Positions 6,802-13,968 are shown, numbered from the stretch's first letter. The stretch: DNA of 13,968 bases from Dehalococcoidia bacterium UBA2160 (GCA_002328865.1 DCWO01000062.1:1-13968); one strand, 5' to 3'. Numbers and translations are program-made. The notes: generated from the letters alone by a model not told the origin.

Positions 6802-7728
6802 TCATAGCCCGATCGTCCTTCGGTAGACGCTCTCGAGGCTCACGTACTCGCGGCTCAGATGCTGGAGATCGGCGTCGCATTCGACCACGGCGTCCAAGAT
6901 CCGTCGCCTCAGAGCGGGTCCGTCCTCGCCGACCAGATGTATGAAGCCGTCTTCTTCCTCCCACGCCTCACGCACCAAGCCCGAGCCCTCCAAGATCGGG
7001 AGGATGAGCTCGTTCCGGGAGGTTTTGACCAGGTACTGGTTCTCGGCGAACTGGTTCCTCACCTCGTCGATCCCGCCCTGGACCACGATCTTTCCGTTGT
7101 AGATCATCGTGATGGAGTCCGCCACTTGCTCGAGTTCCGAGAGGATATGGCTGCTCAGCAGTATCGTCGCGCCGCGCTCAGATGAGAGCTGTCTTAGCAG
7201 ATCGAGTATCGACATTCTGCCGGTTGGGTCCATGTTGGCCGTGGGCTCGTCGAGGATCAGGAGATCGGGTTCGTGAATGAGCGCCTGGGCCAAACCCAGC
7301 CTCTGCCGCATGCCCGCGCTGAAGCCGCCCGCTCGTCGATCGGCCGCCGCGGTAAGGTCCATCCACTCCAGAAGGTTCGCGGCCCTGCTTCTCGCCACGC
7401 CCTCGTCCACGCCGCACACGGCGGCCATGTACACGAGGTAGTCGGTGGCGGTCATGTCTTCATAAAGCACCGCGTGCTCCGGAGAGTATCCGATCAGCGC
7501 CTTGGCGGCGAGGGCGCCGATGCTATTGCCGTCGATCCAGCCTTCGCCACGGGTCGGGCGCAAGGCGCCGACGAGCATCTTCATCGTCGTGGTCTTGCCC
7601 GCGCCGTTGGGTCCGACGAAGCCGTGGATAGAGCCGCGTTCGACCTCCAGGGCGATGCTGTCCACCGCCGTCAGGCTGCCGAAGGTCTTGGTCAGGCCGG
7701 ACGTTCGCAGCATGAGGTCCTTATCCAT
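6802..7728 (-). CDS. ABC transporter ATP-binding protein (GldA/NosF-like)
   Basis: A 308-residue nucleotide-binding subunit with a complete set of motifs: Walker A GPNGAGKTT (39-47), a Q-loop region reading YSPE with glutamate E84 where many relatives have glutamine, signature FSAGMRQR (136-143), Walker B LLILDE (156-161), a D-loop region after EPTANMDP, and switch H194 (LSSH). The E in place of Q and the signature SAGM are common in the GldA/NosF group that drives ABC-2 permeases. A ~100-residue C-terminal extension (about 210-308) is also normal there. ATG 7728 has GGAGGGG five bases upstream and overlaps the stop of the FG-GAP gene (ATGGATAA, 8 bases). An upstream in-frame codon at 7758 is less likely. 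It should form the motor with the next gene's permease. Confidence 0.95.
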   Translation of the reverse strand: MDKDLMLRTSGLTKTFGSLTAVDSIALEVERGSIHGFVGPNGAGKTTTMKMLVGALRPTRGEGWIDGNSIGALAAKALIGYSPEHAVLYEDMTATDYLVYMAAVCGVDEGVARSRAANLLEWMDLTAAADRRAGGFSAGMRQRLGLAQALIHEPDLLILDEPTANMDPTGRMSILDLLRQLSSERGATILLSSHILSELEQVADSITMIYNGKIVVQGGIDEVRNQFAENQYLVKTSRNELILPILEGSGLVREAWEEEDGFIHLVGEDGPALRRRILDAVVECDADLQHLSREYVSLESVYRRTIGL

Positions 7729-10700
7729 CTTGACCCCTCCTTCGAGCATATCTGCCAACGATCCGGCTCAACGGGACCCAGAGCGCGATGAACAGAAGCG
7801 CTGCCATGGCCACGTACGCCAGCACCACAGGCAGCGCCCCTTCTTCGACGGTGAAACTGACACTGCGATAGACTCCGCGTCCGTTTTCGTCGAGCGACCG
7901 GACCGTTATCGCATGCTCGCCGCTGCCCGCGGCGACGATCGCGGTGTCTTCGTTGGATCGGGCGACCTCGATGCCGTCGATGAACACCTGATTGAACGAG
8001 GCGGGCGCCGACCCTGTCCACTGCACGGTGAGAGGGGACCGCGCGCCGCCGTCAGCGCCGGAGACGTGGACCTCGAGATCGCTGATGACACTGAGGATGT
8101 GCATCTGCCCGGTCATTCCGACGACTCCGAACTCGCCGGCGCTTCCCAGATCAAGCAGTTCCGTTCCCATGGCGCCGAAGTCGGCCAATACCAATGCTTC
8201 GTAGAGGTCCACGACGACGAGCCTGGACTCTTTTCGCTCCGCGCTCTGACCCAGCGCCGTTACCACCGCCAACTCGTTGTTCCCGTCGCCCGTGAAGTCG
8301 CTGATCTCCCTGGCAAGCAAGCCCGGGTGCCACCGCTGGTCCGAGTGCTTTCGGTCGTCGATCTCCTCGAGAACTACCGATTTGGCTAGGATCCCGGTAG
8401 TTGCGTCGTAGACTTCAACCCGCGCCCCGGCTTGCCAGGTCAGGTTGCGCACCAGTGCGATGTCTGCAATCCCGTCGCCGGTGAAGTCGGAGATCGACGT
8501 CGCGGGCATGATCGGACCGTCATATCTGTCAAACAGAAAGGTCTCTCGATACTCGGTGAAGTCCCATAGTGCGTCGCCCGACCGAAGGTCGATCGCCCGA
8601 AGCCGCGAACCCTCCGCATTTTCGACCCACCGCTGGAACAGCAGCGCATCGGACAGACCGTCGCCATTGACGTCGGCTGCGCCCATGTCAATCGTGACGT
8701 TGCCGAAGCCTTGCTGGCTGGGGTCGTACTCCGGCAACTCGAGGATGTTCATTCCGGTGCCCGACGAGACGAACATGCCGCGGGGCCCTTGGGCTTCTTG
8801 GTGGATAGGGTAGGCTATGTCCCTGACGCCGTCTCCGTCTAGGTCGTCCGCGAGACGCCCCTGCCTCGGGTCCATGCCTTGCTCCAAGGTGATCACGTGA
8901 TCGCGCTTGAACGTGAGCTGCCCGCCCTGGCGAACGCTAAGTGCCGTGACGATCTCTCTGCTGCCAAACGCGACCAGGTCGTCGATGCCGTCGCCGTTCA
9001 GATCGCCTGGGATTTTGTACCGCGTCCCGTGGTCGACGGTGAGGCTGAACTCTTTGCCCGGTTCAGGCTCGCCGGTGAACGGGTCCTGGTACGACCACGG
9101 TTCGACGGATCTGGTCCACAGTAGCTTGCCTTTGGAGTCGAGCAGGAATACATCCTTGGAACTCGCCGCGATCAGCGAGACGCCGCCGTTCGATTGCGGA
9201 TCGCGCAGCACGTCCAGCGAGACGAGTCGCTTGTCGATTCGATGGTCGCGTCGTTCGCCGGCCAGCCGTTGACGCCACTCTTCCAGTTCCCTGGGAAGTT
9301 GATCCTGCTCGAAGTTCTCTCTAGCGCCCTTCTCCTGATCTTCGCGGCCAGTCAGCAATTGGGCTTCAAAACCCTCCTGCCAATCGTCTTCGGCACGGGC
9401 CCTTTCCGCGGGCAGTTGAGACTCCCATTCCTGCCAGGAAGCCGATTCGGATCGACCGCGTTTTTGCTCGATGAGCTCATCGAACTCGTTTCGACGTTGT
9501 GATTCGAAACTCGCGACTTGGTCGTCGGAAGCTCCCCCGGCGCGTAAGCCGTCCGACTCGTCTCGGAGTTGCTCGTCGTATAGGGCTCGGAGTTGTTGCT
9601 CCTTGTCATTCCAATCCCGGTCTATCTGCTGCCGGAGCTCTTCGCGCATCTGGTTTTCCATCTGGTCCCAGTCGCCGCCGATGCGCTGTTCGAACTGCTG
9701 GCGTTGATCCTGTTCTTGTCTGTCCCACTCAGAGGCGAAATTCGGTTCGAACTCGTTGTCGAACCTTGCGCGGATCATGGTTTCGAGCAAGTCTGGGTTA
9801 GCGTGGAGGTCCTCCCAGACGCCGTAGTACGTGTCAGACGTCGCGGCGCCTCGGAAAATGATCGAGCCATCGGCGCCGCTGAAAGCGAGTATCTCCGAAC
9901 CTGTGCCGGATCGGCCGTCGTTCATCTCCATGTCTTCGTGCGCGTACCCGACGATGTCCCGTTTGCCGTCGCCATTCAGATCAGGGGTGGACATGACGCC
10001 TCGGAGGCCTCCCGTCTCGGCGAACTCGGCATGCGGCATCGCGTAGGTCCACGCGATCTCGTTGTCGCTTCCGTCCACGACGTAGACGACCCGAGCCCTC
10101 GGCTCGTCGCCGTTGCGCGACGCGGTTTTCGACCATACGGCGATATCCTGGACGCCGCTCCCTGTGAAGTCGCCTCGCTCGACCGTCACTGCCTCCACCC
10201 GCGGGTAATCCCACTGCACGACCCCGGCGACCGTGAGGCCGACCGCGTCTCGTACATCGGATACGACCAAAATCTCGCCGGCGTCTAGGTTGGCGACCGC
10301 GAACCGGTCTCTTCCGCTTCTGTCGCGCTCTCCGGGAAGCTTGATCGTCTCGACCGTCCCGTCCTCTAGATCGACCACGCTCAGACTGGCCGACGGAAAA
10401 AGGGCTTTCGGACGGCCGTCGATCGTCGCAAACGCAATCTGGCCGGCTTGGTCCATCGACAGCGAGGAGGTCTCCCACAGCTTGGTTCCTGAGACCGGAT
10501 TCAGCAGTGTCACACCGGCATCACGCGGTTCCTGACCCTGGGCTTGCCCTCGACCCAGGAACGCCGCTATCAGAACTTCGTTGACGCCGTCGCCGGTGAC
10601 ATCCTCAACTGGAAAAGCTCTCAAGTTGAAAAAGTGAAAGTCGCCGGGACTGGTCGCCCGTCCCGATTTCTGGTTGTAATATCTGTCCAGCAGGGCCGCC

Positions 10701-11668
10701 ACGTGATCGATGACGGGGAGCTGCCAATCCACCGATCCGGTTTCCAGGTCGACCAGGCGGACCCGACCATCCTCGGCGGTGACGACAGCTTTCGGCGCAT
10801 TCCCGATCCGGACTGGCGCCATATCCCAAACCGACTGGTCGATGTCTTTCCACGGCTCACCGCGATCATCGCGGGCTGCGTACCGCGGGGCTATGCGACT
10901 CTCCCACATCAAGCCGCCGTCTCGGCCGGACAAGACGTGCATGTAGCCGTTCTGACCGCCCAGCGCCAGATCGGCGACGCCGTCGCCGTCTATGTCCGAA
11001 ATCTCGACCACACTCCACAAGTTGTCACGCGCCTCGAAGCTCCAGACGGGTTGGCCCGTGGGACCGTCCAGGGCGTACGCGAAATAGCCGGATGTAGCCA
11101 CGACGTCGGGCGACCCGTCGCCCGTCAGCTCGACGGTCTCCACGTCGAACGTGCGGGTCTGCTGCTCGGTCCACATGAGGTTATCGATGAAGACCTCCTG
11201 CTTAGGCGCATACTGCCACACGGTCTGACCCGTGATGACGTCATAGGCGCGGATGTTGGGGAAGAAAGTATCGCCGACCGCCACGACAACGTCCGGGCCG
11301 CCATCTCCGGTGATGTCGTCAAGCATCGCAATGTCCGTCACGGCGCTGGAGGTGGGGATGTAACTTAACAGGTCGCCCGCGGACAGGGCGTACAGTCCGT
11401 TTGACGTGCCCAGCAATACCTCACGGACGCCGTCCCCAGTGATGTCCTCCGTCACGGCATCCCCGGAGATGCTGCCGGTGAGTCCTTCCCGAAGCGATCG
11501 GACCGAGTAGGCGTTGGCGGCGGCGAGAACAGACGATTGCCCTTCGAGTTGCGTCGACCGGACATTCGCACGAGCTCCGAGTTCTGGCCACACAGCGAGC
11601 GCCATCAGTGCGCAGACGACAGCGAGTGCGAGGCGTGGGTTCTTCAAGATGCTCGGCGGTTTCGGCAT
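7721..11668 (-). CDS. Giant exported double-propeller FG-GAP protein with repeat stalk and C-terminal membrane anchor
   Basis: A 1315-residue protein. Residues 1-34 form a signal peptide: basic start, hydrophobic core LALAVVCALMALAVW, likely cut after ARA. Twelve DxxGDGxxD/E calcium-loop (FG-GAP/VCBS) motifs follow: at 75, 118, 180, 225, 356, 500 (GSG) and 563, then at 889, 942, 999, 1061 and 1124. They form two blade groups. Between them, residues 624-810 are a highly charged E/Q/R helical insert built of 19-residue repeats. Residues 1197-1276 look like an Ig-like beta domain, 1279-1302 form one membrane helix, and the tail RYARRRGQDG is basic, so the bulk lies outside the membrane. Propellers of this kind bind calcium and often proteins or sugars. 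The gene is first in an operon with an ABC ATPase and permease. I know no named family with this whole layout. ATG 11668 has a modest GGA-rich site upstream. No cysteine-rich or catalytic motif was seen. Confidence 0.93.
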   Translation of the reverse strand: MPKPPSILKNPRLALAVVCALMALAVWPELGARANVRSTQLEGQSSVLAAANAYSVRSLREGLTGSISGDAVTEDITGDGVREVLLGTSNGLYALSAGDLLSYIPTSSAVTDIAMLDDITGDGGPDVVVAVGDTFFPNIRAYDVITGQTVWQYAPKQEVFIDNLMWTEQQTRTFDVETVELTGDGSPDVVATSGYFAYALDGPTGQPVWSFEARDNLWSVVEISDIDGDGVADLALGGQNGYMHVLSGRDGGLMWESRIAPRYAARDDRGEPWKDIDQSVWDMAPVRIGNAPKAVVTAEDGRVRLVDLETGSVDWQLPVIDHVAALLDRYYNQKSGRATSPGDFHFFNLRAFPVEDVTGDGVNEVLIAAFLGRGQAQGQEPRDAGVTLLNPVSGTKLWETSSLSMDQAGQIAFATIDGRPKALFPSASLSVVDLEDGTVETIKLPGERDRSGRDRFAVANLDAGEILVVSDVRDAVGLTVAGVVQWDYPRVEAVTVERGDFTGSGVQDIAVWSKTASRNGDEPRARVVYVVDGSDNEIAWTYAMPHAEFAETGGLRGVMSTPDLNGDGKRDIVGYAHEDMEMNDGRSGTGSEILAFSGADGSIIFRGAATSDTYYGVWEDLHANPDLLETMIRARFDNEFEPNFASEWDRQEQDQRQQFEQRIGGDWDQMENQMREELRQQIDRDWNDKEQQLRALYDEQLRDESDGLRAGGASDDQVASFESQRRNEFDELIEQKRGRSESASWQEWESQLPAERARAEDDWQEGFEAQLLTGREDQEKGARENFEQDQLPRELEEWRQRLAGERRDHRIDKRLVSLDVLRDPQSNGGVSLIAASSKDVFLLDSKGKLLWTRSVEPWSYQDPFTGEPEPGKEFSLTVDHGTRYKIPGDLNGDGIDDLVAFGSREIVTALSVRQGGQLTFKRDHVITLEQGMDPRQGRLADDLDGDGVRDIAYPIHQEAQGPRGMFVSSGTGMNILELPEYDPSQQGFGNVTIDMGAADVNGDGLSDALLFQRWVENAEGSRLRAIDLRSGDALWDFTEYRETFLFDRYDGPIMPATSISDFTGDGIADIALVRNLTWQAGARVEVYDATTGILAKSVVLEEIDDRKHSDQRWHPGLLAREISDFTGDGNNELAVVTALGQSAERKESRLVVVDLYEALVLADFGAMGTELLDLGSAGEFGVVGMTGQMHILSVISDLEVHVSGADGGARSPLTVQWTGSAPASFNQVFIDGIEVARSNEDTAIVAAGSGEHAITVRSLDENGRGVYRSVSFTVEEGALPVVLAYVAMAALLFIALWVPLSRIVGRYARRRGQDG
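7734..7740 (-). promoter_or_regulatory. Ribosome-binding site of the ATPase, inside the FG-GAP gene
   Basis: GGAGGGG on the minus strand, five bases before ATG 7728. It lies within the last codons of the upstream gene, so ribosomes finishing that gene are placed to restart here. Confidence 0.75.
8281..8492 (-). repeat. Near-identical DNA copies of the FG-GAP motif
   Basis: Two calcium-loop segments (protein 1061-1069 and 1124-1132, both beginning DFTGDG) are encoded by almost the same bases. The shared plus-strand core is CCGTCGCC followed by C or G and GTGAAGTCG. This suggests recent blade duplication in the second propeller. Confidence 0.5.
9257..9751 (-). repeat. 19-residue tandem repeats in the FG-GAP protein insert
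   Basis: Eight units of exactly 19 residues start at F640, F659, L678, Y697 and then F729, W748, F767, F786. The two sets of four are separated by 13 residues (716-728). Units open with aromatic or Leu, then usually E or D, then x-Q, then L or I (FEQRI, YDEQL, FDELI, WESQL, FEAQL). The first three also have Trp at position 9 (W648, W667, W686). The region is rich in E, Q, R and D, so it is most likely a long alpha-helical stalk. The repeats are at protein level; I saw no long identical DNA copies. Confidence 0.75.
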
Positions 11669-11689
11669 TCCATTCCGTACGGCTAGAAG

Positions 11690-11717
11690 ATTCTTGTTAG
11701 ATGGCCCTCGTTGTCAG
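11690..11717 (-). promoter_or_regulatory. Possible promoter of the FG-GAP/ABC operon
   Basis: On the minus strand CTGACA (11717-11712, 5 of 6 to the -35 consensus) and AAGAAT (11695-11690, 4 of 6 to -10) are 16 bases apart, placing the transcript start near 11683 with a short leader before ATG 11668. It is the best pair I could find in this spacer. It remains weak by eye. Confidence 0.3.
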
Positions 11718-11814
11718 CGACTAAACTGATTCCCCGCGACACCCTGGGCGATGCAACTCGTTCGTCGCCAAAGGCTTGTTTATTCGCTGAGAAACGCCGA
11801 AGTGTTGCAATACG

Positions 11815-11826
11815 CGCCGAAAGGCG
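11815..11826. other. Short GC hairpin between the CinA-like and FG-GAP genes
   Basis: CGCC-GAAA-GGCG, a 4-base stem with a GNRA-type loop when read on the plus strand. It lies about 55 bases past the CinA-like stop. There is no T-run, so terminator function is doubtful. Confidence 0.25.
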
Positions 11827-11881
11827 GGACCGGTTTTCGAGATACGATTCCGTCGTCGGCTCCCTGGATCAGCGACAGCAA

Positions 11882-12370
11882 TCAGTTCGTCTCTCGAACG
11901 CACTCTTCGAGCAGTTCAAGCGCCGCTTTGGTGAAGGCCCACATGTTGGCTTCGCGGTCCGTGTCGCCGGTCTCGACAGTTATGGTGCGCTCGACGGGTC
12001 CGGTGACGGCGAAGCAGGCGTGGCCGAACGAGTCGCCGTACCGGTTCCCCGTCGGACCGCTGGCCCCGGTCTCACCCAGACCCCAGGTCGCGCCAAGGGC
12101 GTCGCGAATCGTGCGCGCGTTCAGCAGGGCATAGGCTTCGGTGCTGGCTCGCATGCCCGCCATCGTCGAATCAGGGACGGCCAGCAACCCTTTCTGGGAG
12201 GCCCGAGTGTATATGACCGCGCCGCCGACGTAGTACGCGGACGCCCCCGGAACGGAAAGCAACGATGCCGATATCAGTCCGCCCGCGGAGGATTCGGCAA
12301 CGGCCAGGTTCTGCTGGGACTGCTTGAGCAATTCGGCCACAGGCGCGGCCAGCGAATTCAGGTCCGTCAT
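11882..12370 (-). CDS. CinA C-terminal-domain protein (PncC-like, stand-alone)
   Basis: A 162-residue protein consisting only of the CinA C-terminal domain, which in characterised relatives deamidates nicotinamide mononucleotide (PncC, pyridine nucleotide recycling). Visible motifs are AESSAGGLIS (25-34), matching the usual AES-C-T-GG-L with the serine kept but C-T changed to S-A; VGGAVIYTRASQK (48-60), matching the VIAY...K segment; and TGASGPTGNRYGD (101-113) in place of the common GIAGPGG. The altered glycine loop marks a divergent subfamily, so NMN amidase activity is likely but not certain. The N-terminal MoaB-like domain of full CinA is absent, which is also true of PncC of E. coli type. 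ATG 12370 has AGGAGGA (12375-12381) just upstream. It appears to be a single-gene unit, 294 bases from the enolase gene and 213 from the FG-GAP gene. Cytoplasmic. Confidence 0.9.
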   Translation of the reverse strand: MTDLNSLAAPVAELLKQSQQNLAVAESSAGGLISASLLSVPGASAYYVGGAVIYTRASQKGLLAVPDSTMAGMRASTEAYALLNARTIRDALGATWGLGETGASGPTGNRYGDSFGHACFAVTGPVERTITVETGDTDREANMWAFTKAALELLEECVRETN

Positions 12371-12425
12371 TGTTTCCTCCTGTAAAGCGAGATTGGTGGT
12401 TCGGAGTTACGCGCTGAGTTACGAG

Positions 12426-12456
12426 TCGGCTAGCCGCCGAGGGGCTCACGAGCCGA
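12426..12456. promoter_or_regulatory. Inverted repeat TCGGCT...AGCCGA upstream of the CinA-like gene
   Basis: Perfect 6-base arms, at 12426-12431 and 12451-12456, lie 19 bases apart, 56-86 bases before ATG 12370. An imperfect GATC-flanked dyad follows at 12460-12477. These could be operator or leader structures. No clear promoter boxes could be matched to them. Confidence 0.25.
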
Positions 12457-12479
12457 TGATCGACGAACGTTGATCGCTA

Positions 12480-12575
12480 TCCTGAACTCCGGACGGAATC
12501 GGCATGAAGGATCTGACCGGACGGCATGACTCTCGCCTGCAAGCCCTCAAATGCTTCACTTCGTTCAGCATGGCG
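12480..12575. repeat. Fragment of a dispersed MLNEVKHL-type intergenic repeat
   Basis: The stretch contains ATGCTTCACTTCGTTCAGCA, with ATGCT (12551-12555) and AGCAT (12567-12571) pairing across 11 bases. On the minus strand it reads MLNEVKHL. That peptide recurs in false ORF calls over dispersed palindromic repeats in many environmental genomes, as I recall from general knowledge. The outer limits are uncertain. It sits in the 294-base spacer between the CinA-like and enolase genes, and the rest of that spacer shows nothing I can assign. Confidence 0.5.
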
Positions 12576-12664
12576 GAGGGTGGCAGCGTCACGACTTGTC
12601 GGCGTAGAAGATCGTCCTGCGTACCGCACACTTTACTCGGATTCGCCGATTGGCAGGTTAAACG

Positions 12665-13882
12665 CTATCTGATCAGAACCTCGTGTCCCGCGAACTTGCG
12701 CTGGTACACGTCGGCGTCGACCGCCAGGCCGAGCCCGGGCCCCGCTGGCACGGAGTACGATCCGTTGTCGAAGGACACGTCGTCGTCTGCGTACACGTTC
12801 GGCAGGTAGCGCTCGTCCTCCAGCGACACGAACGTCGGGGACGCCGCGCCGAAAACCAGCGTGGCCCGCGCTCCGAAGTTCGAGTTGCCGAAATTATGAG
12901 GAATCGACCTCACGTCCGTCGACGCCAGCCATTCTTCGAGGGCCTGCCAGCGGGAGAAGCCTGCTGAAACGGTGTCAGGCTGGTAGCCGTCGATCAGACC
13001 GTTGTCCACCAGGTCGACGAACACCTGGCTTGGCGGATCGCGGTCAACTTCGCCGCACACGAGCAGCGCGTTCGTACCGAGCCGGTCGCGCATTCGTCTC
13101 AGCGTCCGATAATCGCCAACGTCCGCCGTGACCATCTCCTCCAGCCAGAAGATGTTGGCGGAGAGGGTTTCGCGAATGAAATCCTCCAGCAGGTCTAGCC
13201 TCCCGTCGTAACCGAAGTTGGCGTCCACCATGATCGCCGCATCCGGTCCGACGGCCTCTCGCACGGCCAGCACCACTTCGACGTCCCGTTCCATCCCGAC
13301 CTGCGGCGCCATCCACCGACCGGGTCTGCCGACTTTCATCTTGAATTGTCTGTATCCATCGCCGTGGGATTCGCCAGCTTCAGCCGCCACTTGAGCCGCG
13401 CCTTTCTCGGGATTCAACATGTCCTGGTAGTAAAGGGTCGTGTCGTACGCGGGCACCCAGTCGCGGACTTGGCCTCCGAGCAGCTCGACAGCCGAGACTC
13501 CCATGTCACGACCCAAGAGGTCGAAGGCGAGGATGCTCATCCAGCCATGATCCCAGAAGAGCTGTTTGTGGGCCTGCTTCACACCCACGACCTGACCGTC
13601 GGACACTTCGAGGAACTCGTCGACACGCTTGCCCAAGAGTGCTTCACGGAGCAACGCTTCCAACCCTCGGACCGTGCCTTCCGAGGAGTCGAATCCGGTG
13701 AACTTCCGCATGAAGCGGTTGGCAATGGTGAGGCCCTCCAACCCGCCGTCGGCCCGAGCTCGCACCAGCCACTCGGTGCGCTCGCGGCCCATGTTTTCGC
13801 CGCGCGAATTCCTGCCCAGCTCCTTGCGGTAGTGGACCGGCACGGGCGTCACGCTGATTTCGGCAATTGTTTGGCCTGGCAT
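12665..13882 (-). CDS. Enolase-superfamily protein, mandelate racemase type
   Basis: A 405-residue protein of normal family length: an N-terminal alpha+beta capping domain (about 1-130) and a barrel with every key residue in place. These are the K181-x-K183 base motif (FKMKVG), Mg ligands D220 (VDANFG), E248 (FWLEE) and E278 (CGE), and the D303...H329 pair (QPDT, IPHNFG) that marks the mandelate racemase subgroup. Such enzymes abstract the proton next to a carboxylate, giving racemisation or sugar-acid dehydration, so it is probably active on a hydroxy or sugar acid, substrate unknown. AGGAG (13889-13893) sits directly against ATG 13888 but six bases from ATG 13882, so I take MPGQTIAEIS as the start. 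The longer reading to 13951 is unlikely. Cytoplasmic. No other gene of its pathway adjoins it closely; a dehydratase partner could lie to the right of the window. Confidence 0.93.
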   Translation of the reverse strand: MPGQTIAEISVTPVPVHYRKELGRNSRGENMGRERTEWLVRARADGGLEGLTIANRFMRKFTGFDSSEGTVRGLEALLREALLGKRVDEFLEVSDGQVVGVKQAHKQLFWDHGWMSILAFDLLGRDMGVSAVELLGGQVRDWVPAYDTTLYYQDMLNPEKGAAQVAAEAGESHGDGYRQFKMKVGRPGRWMAPQVGMERDVEVVLAVREAVGPDAAIMVDANFGYDGRLDLLEDFIRETLSANIFWLEEMVTADVGDYRTLRRMRDRLGTNALLVCGEVDRDPPSQVFVDLVDNGLIDGYQPDTVSAGFSRWQALEEWLASTDVRSIPHNFGNSNFGARATLVFGAASPTFVSLEDERYLPNVYADDDVSFDNGSYSVPAGPGLGLAVDADVYQRKFAGHEVLIR

Positions 13883-13888
13883 AGGCAT

Positions 13889-13893
13889 CTCCT
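13889..13893 (-). promoter_or_regulatory. Ribosome-binding site that decides the enolase-family start
   Basis: AGGAG on the minus strand abuts ATG 13888 (no spacing) and is six bases from ATG 13882. Normal spacing therefore favours the second methionine. Confidence 0.65.
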
Positions 13894-13968
13894 GTCCCAG
13901 AAGTTCACTAAACACCGAAGGTGACTCGGCAACCCTTCGACAATCTTCCAAGTAACGGCTCTCCCGAT

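Noticed and set aside
5697..6944. Long plus-strand open frame opposite the ABC permease
   Set aside because: It is antisense to a gene with clear permease motifs, is rich in R/H/Q/E without domain features, and has no ribosome-binding site; it is a GC-rich shadow.
9257..9751. Frameshift or foreign insertion in the FG-GAP gene at the charged segment
   Set aside because: The frame is continuous through it, and the ordered 19-residue repeats show it is a genuine part of the protein.
10544..11368. Plus-strand open frame of 274 codons opposite the FG-GAP gene
   Set aside because: It mirrors the repeated calcium-loop codons of the real gene and has no recognisable domain.
12446..12631. Minus-strand short ORF containing MLNEVKHL
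   Set aside because: The peptide is a known signature of false ORFs over dispersed repeats; no ribosome-binding site or domain was seen.

Overview
The window holds 11 protein-coding genes, ten on the minus strand and one on the plus strand. Base composition is GC-rich, no RNA genes were recognised, and no insertion sequence or CRISPR array was seen. The gene mix suggests a free-living heterotrophic bacterium: a phosphotriesterase-like hydrolase, an NHL-propeller protein, an SDR oxidoreductase, a VOC protein, an OFA/MCT-like MFS carrier and a mandelate racemase-type enolase. Such enzyme-rich catabolic inventories are typical of Chloroflexota of the SAR202/Dehalococcoidia type. That placement is inference from gene content only; there is no marker gene.

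Left part (1-5671): reading leftwards on the minus strand, an MFS carrier (5671-4415) is followed by a VOC-fold protein (4246-3854) and an SDR (3783-2998). The SDR converges on a lone plus-strand YfcE/MJ0936-type phosphoesterase (2390-2932). Divergent from that gene, a phosphotriesterase-family hydrolase (2067-1021) leads into an NHL-repeat protein (948 to beyond the left edge). The hydrolase has a good sigma70-like promoter with a dyad immediately upstream of its -35 box. Together these look like small-molecule uptake and oxidation or hydrolysis genes; the substrate is unknown.

Central part (5766-11668): a three-gene minus-strand operon. It begins with a 1315-residue exported protein with 12 FG-GAP/EF-hand-like calcium-loop motifs in two propeller blocks. 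The blocks are split by a ~185-residue charged helical insert that I find to be built of 19-residue repeats. The protein ends in an Ig-like segment and one C-terminal membrane helix. Its stop codon overlaps the start of a GldA/NosF-like ABC ATPase by 8 bases, and the ATPase is followed 13 bases later by a NosY-like six-helix permease. This is the best candidate for an undescribed system: an ABC-2 motor physically coupled to a giant double-propeller surface protein, comparable in layout (not sequence) to NosD-NosF-NosY.

Right part (11669-13968): a stand-alone CinA C-terminal-domain (PncC-like) protein (12370-11882) and a complete mandelate racemase/muconate lactonizing enzyme-type enolase superfamily protein (13882-12665). 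They are separated by a 294-base spacer that carries a fragment of a dispersed repeat often mis-called as an ORF beginning MLNEVKHL.
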